From Pseudonocardia sp. (GTDB lineage Bacteria; Actinomycetota; Actinomycetes; Mycobacteriales; Pseudonocardiaceae), in NCBI RefSeq assembly GCF_025465255.1, contig NZ_JAODNI010000176.1:1-42067 (forward strand): DNA of 42,067 bases, given 5' to 3'. Positions 7,129 to 15,633 of this stretch are shown here, in pieces; the stretch's first letter is position 1, and each line of letters starts with the position of its first letter. The position numbers and the translations under genes are program-made. Under the pieces are notes generated by a model, which worked only from the letters and a program-made list of their open reading frames with translations, did not search any database and was not told where the DNA came from.

Positions 7129-7785
7129 GTGACGCCGTCCGACCCCACCGTCCCCGGGGAGTCGTGGTGCGTCGTCCTCGCGGGCGGCCGGGCCCGGCGC
7201 TTCGGGCGTCCGAAGCAGTTCGAGCCCGTCGGCGGCATCCGGATGATCGACCGTACCGTCGCCGCCGCGCGCCGGACGTGCGACCGGGTCGCGCTGGTGT
7301 TGCCGGCCGGCGTCGAGTGGGACGGTGACCGCGTGGACGCCCTCGCGGTGGGCGGTGACCACCAGTCCGAGTCGATGCGCGCGGCGCTCGCCGTGATCCC
7401 CGACGACGCCGGGATCATCCTGGCCGCGGACCCGGCGCACCCGCTGGCGTCGGACCGGCTGTTCCTCGACGTCCTCGCGGCCGTGCGGGGCGGGGCGGAC
7501 GGCGCGGTGCCGGTCGTGCCGCTGCTGGAGATCGTCCAGCGCGTCGTCGACGGGGTGGTCCGGGAGACCCTGCCCAAGGACGACCTGGTGATCACCCAGG
7601 CGCCGCACGCCTTCCGCGCGCCGGTGCTGCGGAAGGTGCACGAGACCAGACCGCGCCCGGTGGAGAACTCGAGCCTGCTCGTCGAGCACGGCTACACGGT
7701 GGTGACGGTCCCGGGTGACCCCGGGAACCTGCACGTCACGACGCCGGAGGACCTCGGCATCGTGCACAGGCTCACGGGCCTGTGA
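7129..7785 (+). CDS. IspD-like cytidylyltransferase, divergent
   Basis: A 218-aa GT-A-fold nucleotidyltransferase related to IspD. The CTP-binding start is present (VVLAGGRARRFGRPKQFEPVGG), as is GGDHQSESM, equivalent to the IspD GGxxRxxSV region. Several IspD hallmarks differ. The HDAARP motif reads AADPAHPL. The RDT-K segment is PLLEIVQRV. The C-terminal NIKVT lysine is His (NLHVTTPEDL). It may transfer CMP to a polyol or sugar phosphate rather than make CDP-methylerythritol. The GTG start is preceded by GGAG. An RfbF-like gene follows on the same strand 89 bases on, so a joint CDP-sugar role is likely but inferred. Confidence 0.75.
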   Translation: MTPSDPTVPGESWCVVLAGGRARRFGRPKQFEPVGGIRMIDRTVAAARRTCDRVALVLPAGVEWDGDRVDALAVGGDHQSESMRAALAVIPDDAGIILAADPAHPLASDRLFLDVLAAVRGGADGAVPVVPLLEIVQRVVDGVVRETLPKDDLVITQAPHAFRAPVLRKVHETRPRPVENSSLLVEHGYTVVTVPGDPGNLHVTTPEDLGIVHRLTGL

Positions 7786-7874
7786 CGGTGCTGTGATCGA
7801 TCGACCGCACGACACGGACGGACCGGCTCCCCAGGTCCGCCTGTAGCGACAATGCCGAACGAGATCGGAGAGCA

Positions 7875-8690
7875 ATGAACCAGGACACGCCGGTGGTGAT
7901 CCTCTGCGGAGGACAGGGAACCCGTATCCGGGAGGTCAGCGAGCGCCTCCCGAAGGGCATGGTCGAGATCGGCGGCCGTCCGGTGCTCTGGCACATCATG
8001 AAGCTCTACAGCCACTACGGCTACCGCCGCTTCATCCTCTGCCTGGGCTACAAGGGCTGGGAGATCAAGCAGTTCTTCCTGGACTACCGCTCGCACCTGT
8101 CGGACTTCACGATCTCCCTCGCGGAGGGCGAGCACGAGCCGGCCTTCCGCAACGGGGTCGCGGACGAGAACTGGGAGATCACCTTCGTCGAGACGGGCCT
8201 CGAGGCGGGCACCGGCGCGCGGCTCAAGCGGATCAAGCAGTACATCGACACCCCGCAGTTCATGATGACCTACGGCGACGGCGTCAGCGACGTCGCGATC
8301 GACCAGCTGGTGAAGAACCACGAGGAGGCCGGCCGGCTCGGCACGGTCACCGCGGTCCACCCGACGTCGAAGTTCGGCGAGATGAACGTCGACGGCGACC
8401 AGGTCGTCGAGTTCAACGAGAAGCCCACCCAGGTCACCGGCTGGGTCAGCGGCGGGTACTTCGTCTTCGAGAAGTCCTTCCTGGACGACTACATCGACGA
8501 CCGCGAGGACAACTTCCTCGAGGAGGGTCCGCTGGGCGAGCTCGCCCGGGACAAGCAGCTCTCGGTGAACAGGCACGAGGGCTTCTGGGCCGCCATGGAC
8601 ACGTTCAAGGACTACGAGACCCTGAACAAGATCTGGGCCAAGGGCGACGCCCCGTGGAAGCTCTGGGACGACGAGCCCCGCAGCTGGTGA
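7875..8690 (+). CDS. rfbF: Glucose-1-phosphate cytidylyltransferase-like (RfbF family)
   Basis: 271 aa. The N-terminal VVILCGGQGTRIRE is the nucleotide-binding loop, LPKGMVEIGGRPVLWHIMKLYSHYG matches RfbF except that KPKPM is LPKGM, and MMTYGDGVSDV carries the metal-binding Asp. VSGGYFVFEKSFLD and HEGFWAAMDTFKDYETL are the substrate and C-terminal motifs of the family. The known reaction is CTP plus glucose-1-phosphate to CDP-glucose, the first step to CDP-dideoxysugars. No dehydratase (RfbG) or glycosyltransferase is adjacent, so the product is unsure. Start ATG follows GGAGAGCA. Confidence 0.85.
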   Translation: MNQDTPVVILCGGQGTRIREVSERLPKGMVEIGGRPVLWHIMKLYSHYGYRRFILCLGYKGWEIKQFFLDYRSHLSDFTISLAEGEHEPAFRNGVADENWEITFVETGLEAGTGARLKRIKQYIDTPQFMMTYGDGVSDVAIDQLVKNHEEAGRLGTVTAVHPTSKFGEMNVDGDQVVEFNEKPTQVTGWVSGGYFVFEKSFLDDYIDDREDNFLEEGPLGELARDKQLSVNRHEGFWAAMDTFKDYETLNKIWAKGDAPWKLWDDEPRSW

Positions 8691-8701
8691 GCCGCGCGGC
8701 G

Positions 8702-8737
8702 CCCGGTGGGGACCCTCAACGAGGTGGGCCCACCGGG
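8702..8737. terminator. Convergent terminator between rfbF-like gene and amidase
   Basis: Nine-base arms cccggtggg (8702-8710) and cccaccggg (8729-8737) with an 18-base loop, starting 11 bases after the rfbF-like stop and overlapping the 3' end of the opposing amidase gene. It could end transcription from both sides. Confidence 0.6.
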
Positions 8738-9855
8738 TCCGCGGACGAGTCCGCGGGCTCGCCCGACGTGCCGAGCAGCTCCTGCCATTCCGGATGCTCG
8801 ACGACGTCCGGCACGCTCTCGACCTGACGCTCCTCGGCGAGCACGTTCACGGCCTTCTCGGCCTCCGAGCGCTCGCCCCGGCGCACCGTCCGGGCCAGCA
8901 CCGGCCAGGACTCCCCGCCGATGATCCCGTTCGCGTCCTCGGCCTTCGTCTCCGCCTGGAAGCGGCGCACCGCGGTCGTCATGGCGGGGGAGTACGCGCC
9001 GTCCACCGGGACGTCGTGTCCGGCGTCGCGAAGCAGGTGCTGGACGGCCAGCACGGTCGCCCCGCTGTCGCCCGGGCGCACCAGGGGCCATGAAGCCTTC
9101 ACGGTCGCCTCGGCCTCCAGCCGCCGGCCCAGGATGCCGGCGACCTCGCCGCGCAGCCGGGGCAGCATCCCGTAGAGGCGGTCCCCCGGGCAGGCGGTGT
9201 TCTTGAAGTCGCGGTGCCCGTACATCTCGGTCGGCGCGATCCCGTACTGCGCGCAGATGTAGGCGCACGTGTCCCGCAGCGAGTTCCAGAGCGCGGGCGG
9301 CGGGTCGACGTCGACGTAGATGCCCTCGTTCTCGATCCCGACGGCGACCACGTTCTGCCCGCTGCAGTGCGCGCCCTCGACCTGCTGACGGCCCCCGCGC
9401 AGCACCTCCAGGCTGCGGTGCCGCCCCTCCAGCACGAAACCGCCGCGGCTGATCGTGAAGTGCTGCCCCGTGTCCAGCCAGCCCCGGGCGTCCATGTGGT
9501 AGTTCTGGATCGACCTGGCCAGCGCGTCCGCCGCGCCGCGGCCGGTATCCGCCTGGTTCGGCGACGCGGTGTGGTGCACCAGGACCTTCACCGGCCGCTG
9601 GTTCCAGACGGGCACGATCTGCTTGTTCGGCCGGGCGCCCCAGCCGGGGCAGGGGACGATGTCCGGTCCCGCCTCCGCGAGGGTCCCGGAATCCGGAAAG
9701 GCCGAGCGGACGGCCGGATCGGCCACGGCGGTTCCGGTGCTGACCAGGGACAGGCCGCCGACGGCGAGTCCGCCCACCATCAACCCTCGACGGGACATCC
9801 CACGAGCCGACCCCTGACCCACCGCTGCCCCCAGCTCGTCCAGATGACGCACCAT
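8716..9855 (-). CDS. Exported N-acetylmuramoyl-L-alanine amidase (PGRP type) with peptidoglycan-binding domain
   Basis: Up to 379 aa. A twin-arginine signal (MSRRGLMVGGLAVGGLSLVS, cleaved after TAVA) marks export. Then comes a PGRP/amidase_2 domain: WGARPNKQIVPVWNQ, zinc ligand in VLVHHTAS, and MYGHRDFKNTACPGDRLY with the second His and Cys ligands. A C-terminal peptidoglycan-binding_1-type repeat follows (RPGDSGATVLAVQHLLRDAGHDVPVDGAYSPAMTTAV, read in two parts), ending in an acidic tail. Such enzymes cut the lactyl-amide bond between MurNAc and the stem peptide. The start at 9855 gives 19 residues before the Tat signal; an ATG at 9798 begins right at MSRRG and is equally plausible. Confidence 0.85.
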   Translation of the reverse strand: MVRHLDELGAAVGQGSARGMSRRGLMVGGLAVGGLSLVSTGTAVADPAVRSAFPDSGTLAEAGPDIVPCPGWGARPNKQIVPVWNQRPVKVLVHHTASPNQADTGRGAADALARSIQNYHMDARGWLDTGQHFTISRGGFVLEGRHRSLEVLRGGRQQVEGAHCSGQNVVAVGIENEGIYVDVDPPPALWNSLRDTCAYICAQYGIAPTEMYGHRDFKNTACPGDRLYGMLPRLRGEVAGILGRRLEAEATVKASWPLVRPGDSGATVLAVQHLLRDAGHDVPVDGAYSPAMTTAVRRFQAETKAEDANGIIGGESWPVLARTVRRGERSEAEKAVNVLAEERQVESVPDVVEHPEWQELLGTSGEPADSSADPVGPPR

Positions 9856-9975
9856 GCGTCACAACGACCTCATCAGGACCATCCGAACCATCGCCCACAC
9901 ACGTAACGTGCACAAGCTGGGAGCCCGAAGGTGTGATCACCGGGATGGGTGTGCGTGGCCGGGCGCTTGCCTTGG

Positions 9976-9989
9976 TTACCGGCGAGTAA
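9976..9989. promoter_or_regulatory. TetR-type operator half of a doubled site, upstream of fadE5
   Basis: ttaccggcgagtaa is a near-symmetric TTAC...GTAA box in the intergenic region before fadE5. A second copy lies 29 bases downstream. The spacing and symmetry are typical of TetR-family repressors of fatty-acid genes; the regulator is not encoded nearby. Confidence 0.5.
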
Positions 9990-10004
9990 TATCCTCAGCC
10001 GTAG

Positions 10005-10018
10005 TTACCGGCCGGTAG
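10005..10018. promoter_or_regulatory. Second TetR-type operator upstream of fadE5
   Basis: ttaccggccggtag contains the perfect palindrome taccggccggta. With the box at 9976-9989 it forms a tandem pair 29 bases centre to centre, about 45 bases before the fadE5 ATG, overlapping the likely promoter. Repression lifted by acyl-CoA is the likely logic, by analogy with other fad genes. Confidence 0.5.
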
Positions 10019-10062
10019 GAACAGGGCGGCCGGACGGTCGACGAATTCCGCTGGAGAGACCG

Positions 10063-11886
10063 ATGGGCCACTTCAAGAGCAACCTCCGTGACCTCGAGTT
10101 CAACCTCTTCGAGGTCTTCCGCGTGCAGGACGACTTCGGCCCCGACGGCGTCGATCTGGACACCGCCAAGGGCGTGCTGAAGGAACTGAACGCCGTCGCG
10201 ACCGGCCCGCTGGCCGAGTCCTTCATCGACGCGGACCGCAACCCGCCCGTGTTCGACCCGAAGACCCATTCGGTGACGCTGCCGCAGTCCCTCAAGGACG
10301 CCTACCAGGTCCTGATGGACGGGGAGTGGTGGCGCCTGTCGCTGCCGGACGACCTGGGCGGATACGGCATCCCGCCGACCGTGCAGTGGGCCGCCGCCGA
10401 GCTCATCCTCGGCTCCAACCCCGCCGCGTTCATGTACATGGCCGGGCCGAACTTCGCCTCCGTCGTGCACCACAACGGCACCGAGCAGCAGAAGCACTGG
10501 GCCGAGCTGATGATCGAGCGGGGCTGGGGCGCCACGATGGTGCTGACCGAGCCGGACGCCGGATCGGACGTGGGCGCGGGCCGCACGAAGGCCGTCCAGC
10601 AGGAGGACGGCACCTGGCACGTCGAGGGCGTCAAGCGGTTCATCACCTCGGCCGAGCAGGACATGACCGAGAACATCATGCACCTGGTGCTGGCCCGCCC
10701 GGAGGCTCCCGGCATCGAGCCGCGGCCCGGGACCAAGGGCCTCTCGCTGTTCCTCGTGCCGAAGTTCCACTTCGACGCGGAGACCGGCGAGCCCGGCGAG
10801 CGCAACGGCGCCTTCGTGACGAACGTCGAGCACAAGATGGGCCTCAAGGCGTCGACGACGTGCGAGCTCACCTTCGGCGCGCACGGCACCCCGGCCGTCG
10901 GCTGGCTGCTCGGCGAGGTGCACGACGGCATCGCGCAGATGTTCCAGGTCATCGAGTACGCCCGGATGATGGTGGGCACGAAGGCGATCGGCACGCTGTC
11001 CGCCGGCTACCTCACCGCGCTGGGCTACGCCAAGGAGCGCGTCCAGGGCGCGGACCTGACGAAGATGACGGACAAGGCGGCGCCGCGCGTCGCGATCACG
11101 AACCACCCGGACGTCCGCCGCATCCTCATGCTGCAGAAGGCGTACGCGGAGGGCCTGCGCGCCGTCTACACCTACACCGCGACCTTCCAGGACCAGATCC
11201 GCCGCGGCGGGGACACCGCGCTCGCCGAGAAGGTCAACGACCTGCTGCTGCCGATCGTCAAGGGTGTCGGCTCGGAGCGGGCCTCCGAGATGCTGCTCCT
11301 CTCGCTGCAGACCCTCGGCGGCTCCGGCTACCTGCAGGACTACCCGATCGAGCAGTACATCCGGGACGCCAAGATCGACTCGCTGTACGAGGGCACCACG
11401 GCGATCCAGTCCCTGGACTTCCTGTTCCGCAAGATCGTCCGGGACAACGGCCAGGCGCTCGCGCACGTCGCCGGCGAGATCCAGGCGTTCATGGAGAACG
11501 AGACCGGCAACGGCCGGCTCAAGGAGGAGCGGGCGCTGCTCGGGAAGGCCCTCGGCGACGTCCAGGGCATGCTCGGCGCGCTCACCGGCTTCCTCTACTC
11601 CTCCGCCGAGGACCAGGCGAACCTGTACAAGGTCGGCCAGCACACCGTCCGGCTGCTGATGGCGGTCGGGGACCTGCTCGTCGGCTGGCTGCTGCTGCGC
11701 CAGGCGGACGTCGCCCAGACCGCGCTCGCGGGCGAGGTGGCGGAGAAGGACAAGGCCTTCTACGAGGGCAAGGTCGGCGCGGCCCGCTTCTTCGCCAGGA
11801 CCGTCCTGCCCCGGCTCACGGGCGAGCGGAAGATCGTGGAGAACGCGGACAACGTCCTCATGGAGCTGTCCGAGAACGCCTTCTAG
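10063..11886 (+). CDS. fadE5: Broad-specificity acyl-CoA dehydrogenase, FadE5 type
   Basis: 607 aa, the length of mycobacterial FadE5. It opens [19 protein letters not shown], the FadE5-specific N-terminal extension. It has [13 protein letters not shown], the FAD/substrate motif [32 protein letters not shown], and the catalytic base in [13 protein letters not shown] (Glu about 443). The C-terminal extra helical domain is complete to [11 protein letters not shown]-dependent alpha,beta-dehydrogenation of acyl-CoA is the first step of beta-oxidation, cytosolic. CTGGAGAG lies before the ATG at 10063; an upstream in-frame GTG would place the operator boxes inside the gene, so I reject it. Monocistronic, ended by the hairpin at 11916-11968. 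Confidence 0.95.
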   Translation: MGHFKSNLRDLEFNLFEVFRVQDDFGPDGVDLDTAKGVLKELNAVATGPLAESFIDADRNPPVFDPKTHSVTLPQSLKDAYQVLMDGEWWRLSLPDDLGGYGIPPTVQWAAAELILGSNPAAFMYMAGPNFASVVHHNGTEQQKHWAELMIERGWGATMVLTEPDAGSDVGAGRTKAVQQEDGTWHVEGVKRFITSAEQDMTENIMHLVLARPEAPGIEPRPGTKGLSLFLVPKFHFDAETGEPGERNGAFVTNVEHKMGLKASTTCELTFGAHGTPAVGWLLGEVHDGIAQMFQVIEYARMMVGTKAIGTLSAGYLTALGYAKERVQGADLTKMTDKAAPRVAITNHPDVRRILMLQKAYAEGLRAVYTYTATFQDQIRRGGDTALAEKVNDLLLPIVKGVGSERASEMLLLSLQTLGGSGYLQDYPIEQYIRDAKIDSLYEGTTAIQSLDFLFRKIVRDNGQALAHVAGEIQAFMENETGNGRLKEERALLGKALGDVQGMLGALTGFLYSSAEDQANLYKVGQHTVRLLMAVGDLLVGWLLLRQADVAQTALAGEVAEKDKAFYEGKVGAARFFARTVLPRLTGERKIVENADNVLMELSENAF

Positions 11887-11915
11887 TCTGCGCCTCCGGC
11901 GCCGACAGGCGGCGT

Positions 11916-11968
11916 CATGGAGCCACAACGCGGTCTATCGACCCCGAAGAGCGCGGTGTGGCTCCATG
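11916..11968. terminator. Convergent terminator between fadE5 and the CBS gene
   Basis: Seventeen-base arms (catggagccacaacgcg at 11916-11932; complement at 11952-11968) pair with one mismatch around a 19-base loop. It sits 30 bases after the fadE5 stop and 12 bases beyond the opposing CBS stop, so it can terminate both. Confidence 0.75.
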
Positions 11969-11980
11969 GTGCGGCCGGGC

Positions 11981-12406
11981 CTACTGCTTGATGTAGGACT
12001 CCAGCTGCTCGCGCTCGATCTCCAGGGTGTCGATTCTCGCCTTCACGAGGTCCCCGATGCTGACGATGCCGCGGAGCTCCCCGTCGACGACCACCGGCAG
12101 GTGCCGCACCCGCCGGTTCGTCATCACCCGGGCGAGGTCCGCGGCACTGTCGTCCGGGGAGCAGGTGACCAGGTCCGTCGTCATGATCTCGACGACCGCG
12201 GCCTCCAGCAGCGCGGCGCCCCGCTCGTGGAGCCTGCGGACGATGTCGCGTTCGGACGCCATCCCGACCAGGACGCCGTCCCGGACCACCGGCAGGGCGC
12301 CGTAGTTCCCTTCCGCCAGCAGGGCGAGCAGGTCGCTCACCAGCGCGTCCGGCTCCACCGTCGCGACGGCTGTGCCCTTGCTGCGCAGTACGTCGGCAAT
12401 ACGCAT
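11981..12406 (-). CDS. Tandem CBS-domain protein
   Basis: 141 aa made of two CBS domains: residues about 5-60 (ADVLRSKGTAVATVEPDA...GALPVVRDGVLVGMASERDIVRRL) and 75-130 (VEIMTTDLVTCSPDDSAADLARVM...RHLPVVVDGELRGIVSIGDLVK). The repeated G-x-V/I-S-x-x-D-I/L-V motif is the adenosyl-ligand-binding element. No effector domain is present; such stand-alone pairs are thought to be energy or nucleotide sensors. I chose ATG 12406 (MRIADVLRSKG, family-like start, GGGGGC upstream); a GTG at 12430 adds eight residues. Confidence 0.9.
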   Translation of the reverse strand: MRIADVLRSKGTAVATVEPDALVSDLLALLAEGNYGALPVVRDGVLVGMASERDIVRRLHERGAALLEAAVVEIMTTDLVTCSPDDSAADLARVMTNRRVRHLPVVVDGELRGIVSIGDLVKARIDTLEIEREQLESYIKQ

Positions 12407-12497
12407 GGCGCCCCCGATCGTCGTGACCACATTGTCCTGACGAAGGGTACGAGGAGTGAGCCGCGTCTCGCGACTTCCGGCCGGGTGCTTCCCCCGG

Positions 12498-15032
12498 TTA
12501 CCGCCCGCAGACCACTGTGGGTGACGGGTTGTACCTGACCGTGCGGGTCTTGTTCGTGACCTCGCCGGTCTGCACGTTCCGCATGGTCTTCGTGTCCGTG
12601 ACCGTGAAGCCCGGCGCGCCCTTGCTGGGCGAACAGGGCTCGCCCGGCGGCATCGTGATCGTCTGCGGCTCCGTCGGGTTCGTGCGCGGCCCGGTGGTCG
12701 ACGTGACGTCGTACCGCTTGCTGCCGAACATCTTCACGGTGAGCGACGACGGGGTCCAGATCGTCTGGATGAGGACACCGGTCGGGCCGTCGTTGCGGAA
12801 CTTCAGGTCGATGACGTCGTCGAAGACGGTCGCCTCGCGGCCGGCGGGGTAGCGGCTGATGTAGAAGCTGTGCTCCTTGTGCTCGACGTCGACCATGCCG
12901 GCGAAGTACGCGGCGTTGTACGTCGTCGTCGCGACCTGGGAGACGCCGCCGCCGATGCCGCGGGCCGAATGCCCGTTCTCGATGATCCCGGCCTCGACGT
13001 AGCCGTTGGAGGCGTTGCGCGGGTTGGTCGCCTGGTTCAGGCTGAAGGTCGCACCCGGCGCCACGATCGTGCCGTTGATCTGCTCGGCGGCCCGCTTGAT
13101 GTTCTGCCCGGAGTCGGCCGCGAACCCGCCCGTGGTGAACGAGCTGATCTCGCCGGTGATGCCGAGCTGGTTGATCTGGTCCGTGGTGACCTTCGCCGGC
13201 TGGTCCGCGTAGACCGCGGTGACCTGACGGGCGCCCTGCCCGGTGAGCACCGGGACCAGGTCCTTGAACGTCGCGGCGTAGTCGATGCCGCGGCCGTCCT
13301 CGGACGGCATGATGACCGGCGATCCGGTGGAGAAGTCCAGGGTCGCGTCCCGGCCCGGCTTCTCGGTGGCCGCGAGCTGCGGCTGCACGGCCTCGGTCAC
13401 CGTCTCGATGTTGATCTCCGGCACGAGGTGGGGCTCGGCGTTCTCGTCCGCCTTGAAGGTCAGCGCACGGGCGATGGCCTCCGGGGCGAGCGTGGCCTGC
13501 GCGCCCTCGCCGAGCACCGTGACCGGCGCCGCGACCGCGGGCGTCGCGAACTGGTCGATGGCGCGCTGGACGTCCTCGGGGCTGGTGATCGTCGGCTGCC
13601 GGACGAGCGGGAGCGCGACCGGCGACCCGGTGGCCCAGTCCCGCTCGAGCACCCCGACGGCGGCCTGCAGGTCGAGCTGCTGGCCGGGGACCGGCGGCAC
13701 GGCGGTCGGGGTGGTGCCGTCGAACTTCACGTTGCCCTCGACCGGGTCCTTGTCCACGACCGGCGCGAGCTGCTCGAGCGCGGTGGTCACCGAGCGCTCG
13801 TCCGCGGTGTTGACGACGCCGACCTCGCGGTCCGTGAAGAACGACGTGACGCGGGTGATCGGGTTGAGCGGCTGCGCGCCGGCGGCGTCGATCGTCGCGG
13901 GGTAGTCGACGGCCAGACCGGCCGCCTTCGGGTCGATCTGGCTGGTCACGGTGCCCGCGGTGATCTGCACGGGCAGCGACGACCGGGGCTCGACCTCGGC
14001 CTGCAACTGCCGGGTGGCCTCCGCCTTGGACAGTCCGCCGATCTCCAGCCCGGCGACGGTGACGCCACGGGGCACGTTGCCGGTGCTGAACACCAGGTCG
14101 CCGACGTAGAGCAGGGCCAGCACGGCGACGACGCCGGCCAGCACCAGGACGCGACGCCTGCGCTTCGGCCGGGACGCGCCCTCGTCGTCACCGCCCCCGG
14201 AGCCGGTGGGCGGGCCGGGAGGCGGGGTCCCGCCCCCCGTGGCCGCGAACTGCTCGGTGGGGGGATCGATCACCGAGGTGGCGGCCGCGGCCGCACCGGT
14301 GGCCCCGCCGTCGCGGGGGATCGTGTCCGTGGGCTGCTCGCTCGCGGGGCGGTCGGCGCCGTTCGGCGCGGCGGCGCGGGACACCAGCGGGATGGCCTGG
14401 GTGGACTCGGCGCCCCAGTCCGCGGCGCGCGGGTCGCTCACGGCCGGCGCCGGAGTGGGCACGGTGGAGGCGGTGTCGACGGAGCCGGGGCCGGTCGCTC
14501 CGGCCGGGTCCCCGACACCGGGCCCCGTGGCTCCGGCCTCGCCTGCCGCCTCGCCCGTGCCGGCGACGCCGGCCTTCCCGTTCGCGGAAGCGGGAGCGAC
14601 ACCCGCCGCCTTCGTCTGCGGGGACGACGTGCCGGCGGCCTCGGCGCTCGCCGCAGAGGCCGCGGCACCGGCCGCCGAACCTGCTCCGGTGGCCGGTGCC
14701 GCCGCCGTCGAACCCGACGGGTTCGTGGCGACCGTCGGCGAGTCGTCCCCGGCCGGCTGGGGCTGGGGACGGGGGCGCGCCCGGGGCGCGGAGCCGGGCG
14801 CCACCGGGGAGGGGCTGGTGCCGCTCACCGCCGTGCCGTTCGTGGCCGTCCCGTTCGTGGCCGGCGCGGGCTCGCTGCGGGCCGGGGCCTCGGCGTCGCC
14901 GCTCCCTGCCGGGCGCTCGGCCGGGCTCGAGGCCTCGGCCGGACGTGCCGGGTCACCGGACGGGCGGGCGTCGGTTCCCACCGACGTCTCTCGATCGGTC
15001 ACCTCGCCGGACGAGGGCTGCCGCTCGGACAT
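12498..15032 (-). CDS. VanW-family envelope protein with long disordered N-terminus
   Basis: 844 aa. Residues 1-290 are low-complexity (Ala, Gly, Pro, Thr, acidic) and predicted cytosolic. A KRRRR stop is followed by one transmembrane helix at about 295-316 (VLVLAGVVAVLALLYVGDLVF). Outside lie two copies of a peptidoglycan-binding_4-like module (NVPRGVTVAGLEIGGLSKAEA starts the first) and then the VanW domain from about residue 640: INGTIVAPGATFSLNQATNP, GGGVSQVATTTYNAAYFAGM and HSFYISRYPAGREATVF. A G5-like tail closes it. VanW proteins are linked to cell-wall metabolism and glycopeptide response, but their biochemistry is unsettled. No van genes are nearby. Confidence 0.9.
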   Translation of the reverse strand: MSERQPSSGEVTDRETSVGTDARPSGDPARPAEASSPAERPAGSGDAEAPARSEPAPATNGTATNGTAVSGTSPSPVAPGSAPRARPRPQPQPAGDDSPTVATNPSGSTAAAPATGAGSAAGAAASAASAEAAGTSSPQTKAAGVAPASANGKAGVAGTGEAAGEAGATGPGVGDPAGATGPGSVDTASTVPTPAPAVSDPRAADWGAESTQAIPLVSRAAAPNGADRPASEQPTDTIPRDGGATGAAAAATSVIDPPTEQFAATGGGTPPPGPPTGSGGGDDEGASRPKRRRRVLVLAGVVAVLALLYVGDLVFSTGNVPRGVTVAGLEIGGLSKAEATRQLQAEVEPRSSLPVQITAGTVTSQIDPKAAGLAVDYPATIDAAGAQPLNPITRVTSFFTDREVGVVNTADERSVTTALEQLAPVVDKDPVEGNVKFDGTTPTAVPPVPGQQLDLQAAVGVLERDWATGSPVALPLVRQPTITSPEDVQRAIDQFATPAVAAPVTVLGEGAQATLAPEAIARALTFKADENAEPHLVPEINIETVTEAVQPQLAATEKPGRDATLDFSTGSPVIMPSEDGRGIDYAATFKDLVPVLTGQGARQVTAVYADQPAKVTTDQINQLGITGEISSFTTGGFAADSGQNIKRAAEQINGTIVAPGATFSLNQATNPRNASNGYVEAGIIENGHSARGIGGGVSQVATTTYNAAYFAGMVDVEHKEHSFYISRYPAGREATVFDDVIDLKFRNDGPTGVLIQTIWTPSSLTVKMFGSKRYDVTSTTGPRTNPTEPQTITMPPGEPCSPSKGAPGFTVTDTKTMRNVQTGEVTNKTRTVRYNPSPTVVCGR

Positions 15033-15088
15033 GAAGTGCCTGTTCCTTCCCCACGAATACCGCCGACCCGTCCCGCGTCGACGGGGCG

Positions 15089-15418
15089 TCAGAGGTACAA
15101 ACCGGTGCCCTGGGAGGCGCTCTCCGCGCTCACCGTGGCGACGGCATGCAGGTCCCGCTCCCGCATGACGAGGTAGGAGGCCCCCTGGATCTCCACCTCG
15201 TACTGGTCCTCCGGGGCGAGGAGCACCCGGTCTCCCGCCTTCACGCCGCGGACGTGCTGACCCGTCCCCACGACTTCTCCCCAGATCAGCCGCTTCGCCA
15301 CCTGCGCGGTGGCCGGGATGACGATGCCCGCCGTGCTGCGCCGCTCGCCGGATCCCTCGACGATCTTGATCATGACGCGGTCGTGCAGCATCTGGATCTC
15401 GAACTTCGGGTCCGACAC
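15089..15418 (-). CDS. Stand-alone GroES-family co-chaperonin
   Basis: 109 aa GroES fold: FEIQMLHDRVMIKI, mobile-loop region ERRSTAGIVIPATAQ, then GEVVGTGQHVRGVKAGDRVLLAP and SYLVMRERDLHAV. The mobile-loop tripeptide is IVI instead of the usual IVL or IML. No groEL is adjacent, so it is a paralogue of unknown client or partner rather than part of the main groES-groEL operon. GTG at 15418 is the start; no strong ribosome site is visible. Confidence 0.85.
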   Translation of the reverse strand: MSDPKFEIQMLHDRVMIKIVEGSGERRSTAGIVIPATAQVAKRLIWGEVVGTGQHVRGVKAGDRVLLAPEDQYEVEIQGASYLVMRERDLHAVATVSAESASQGTGLYL

Positions 15419-15502
15419 CGGGCAGATGCTACGGGGAGGGCGCCGTACGCCACCCGGCGGTGCCCTCCGCCGCGCTCCCGGAGCGGCCCCGGACACGAGA
15501 AT

Positions 15503-15547
15503 GCCCCGTGGAGCTGCCAGGTCGGGGGTCCGACAGCGCCACGGGGC
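15503..15547 (-). terminator. Terminator downstream of the AAA ATPase gene
   Basis: Arms gccccgtgg (15503-15511) and ccacggggc (15539-15547). The hairpin lies between the 3' end of the AAA gene (15634) and the GroES start, on the same strand, and would separate the two transcripts. Confidence 0.5.
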
Positions 15548-15633
15548 TGTACTGGGAATCGGTACCCCGGCCCCCCGTGTTACCTCTCGGGCCGCGATTC
15601 CCCGACTTCACCCTTTCGGCCTAACGCCCCTGC

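Noticed and set aside
3782..7132. Very long open frame on the plus strand, about 1116 codons
   Set aside because: It is antisense to the hydrolase and Hsp70-like genes; its composition (Arg/Gly/Pro-rich, no motifs) is a GC-frame shadow.
4911..7595. Long minus-strand frame covering the Hsp70-like gene in another phase
   Set aside because: The 653-aa frame carries the actin-like ATPase motifs and a ribosome site; this frame shows none.
9976..11928. 650-codon minus-strand frame opposite fadE5
   Set aside because: Exact antisense of a strongly conserved gene; the apparent protein lacks family features.
12870..15176. 768-codon plus-strand frame opposite the VanW gene
   Set aside because: Antisense shadow caused by third-position GC in the real gene.
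15425..15633. Short frames between GroES and the AAA gene
   Set aside because: They overlap the terminator hairpin at 15503-15547 and lack start signals.
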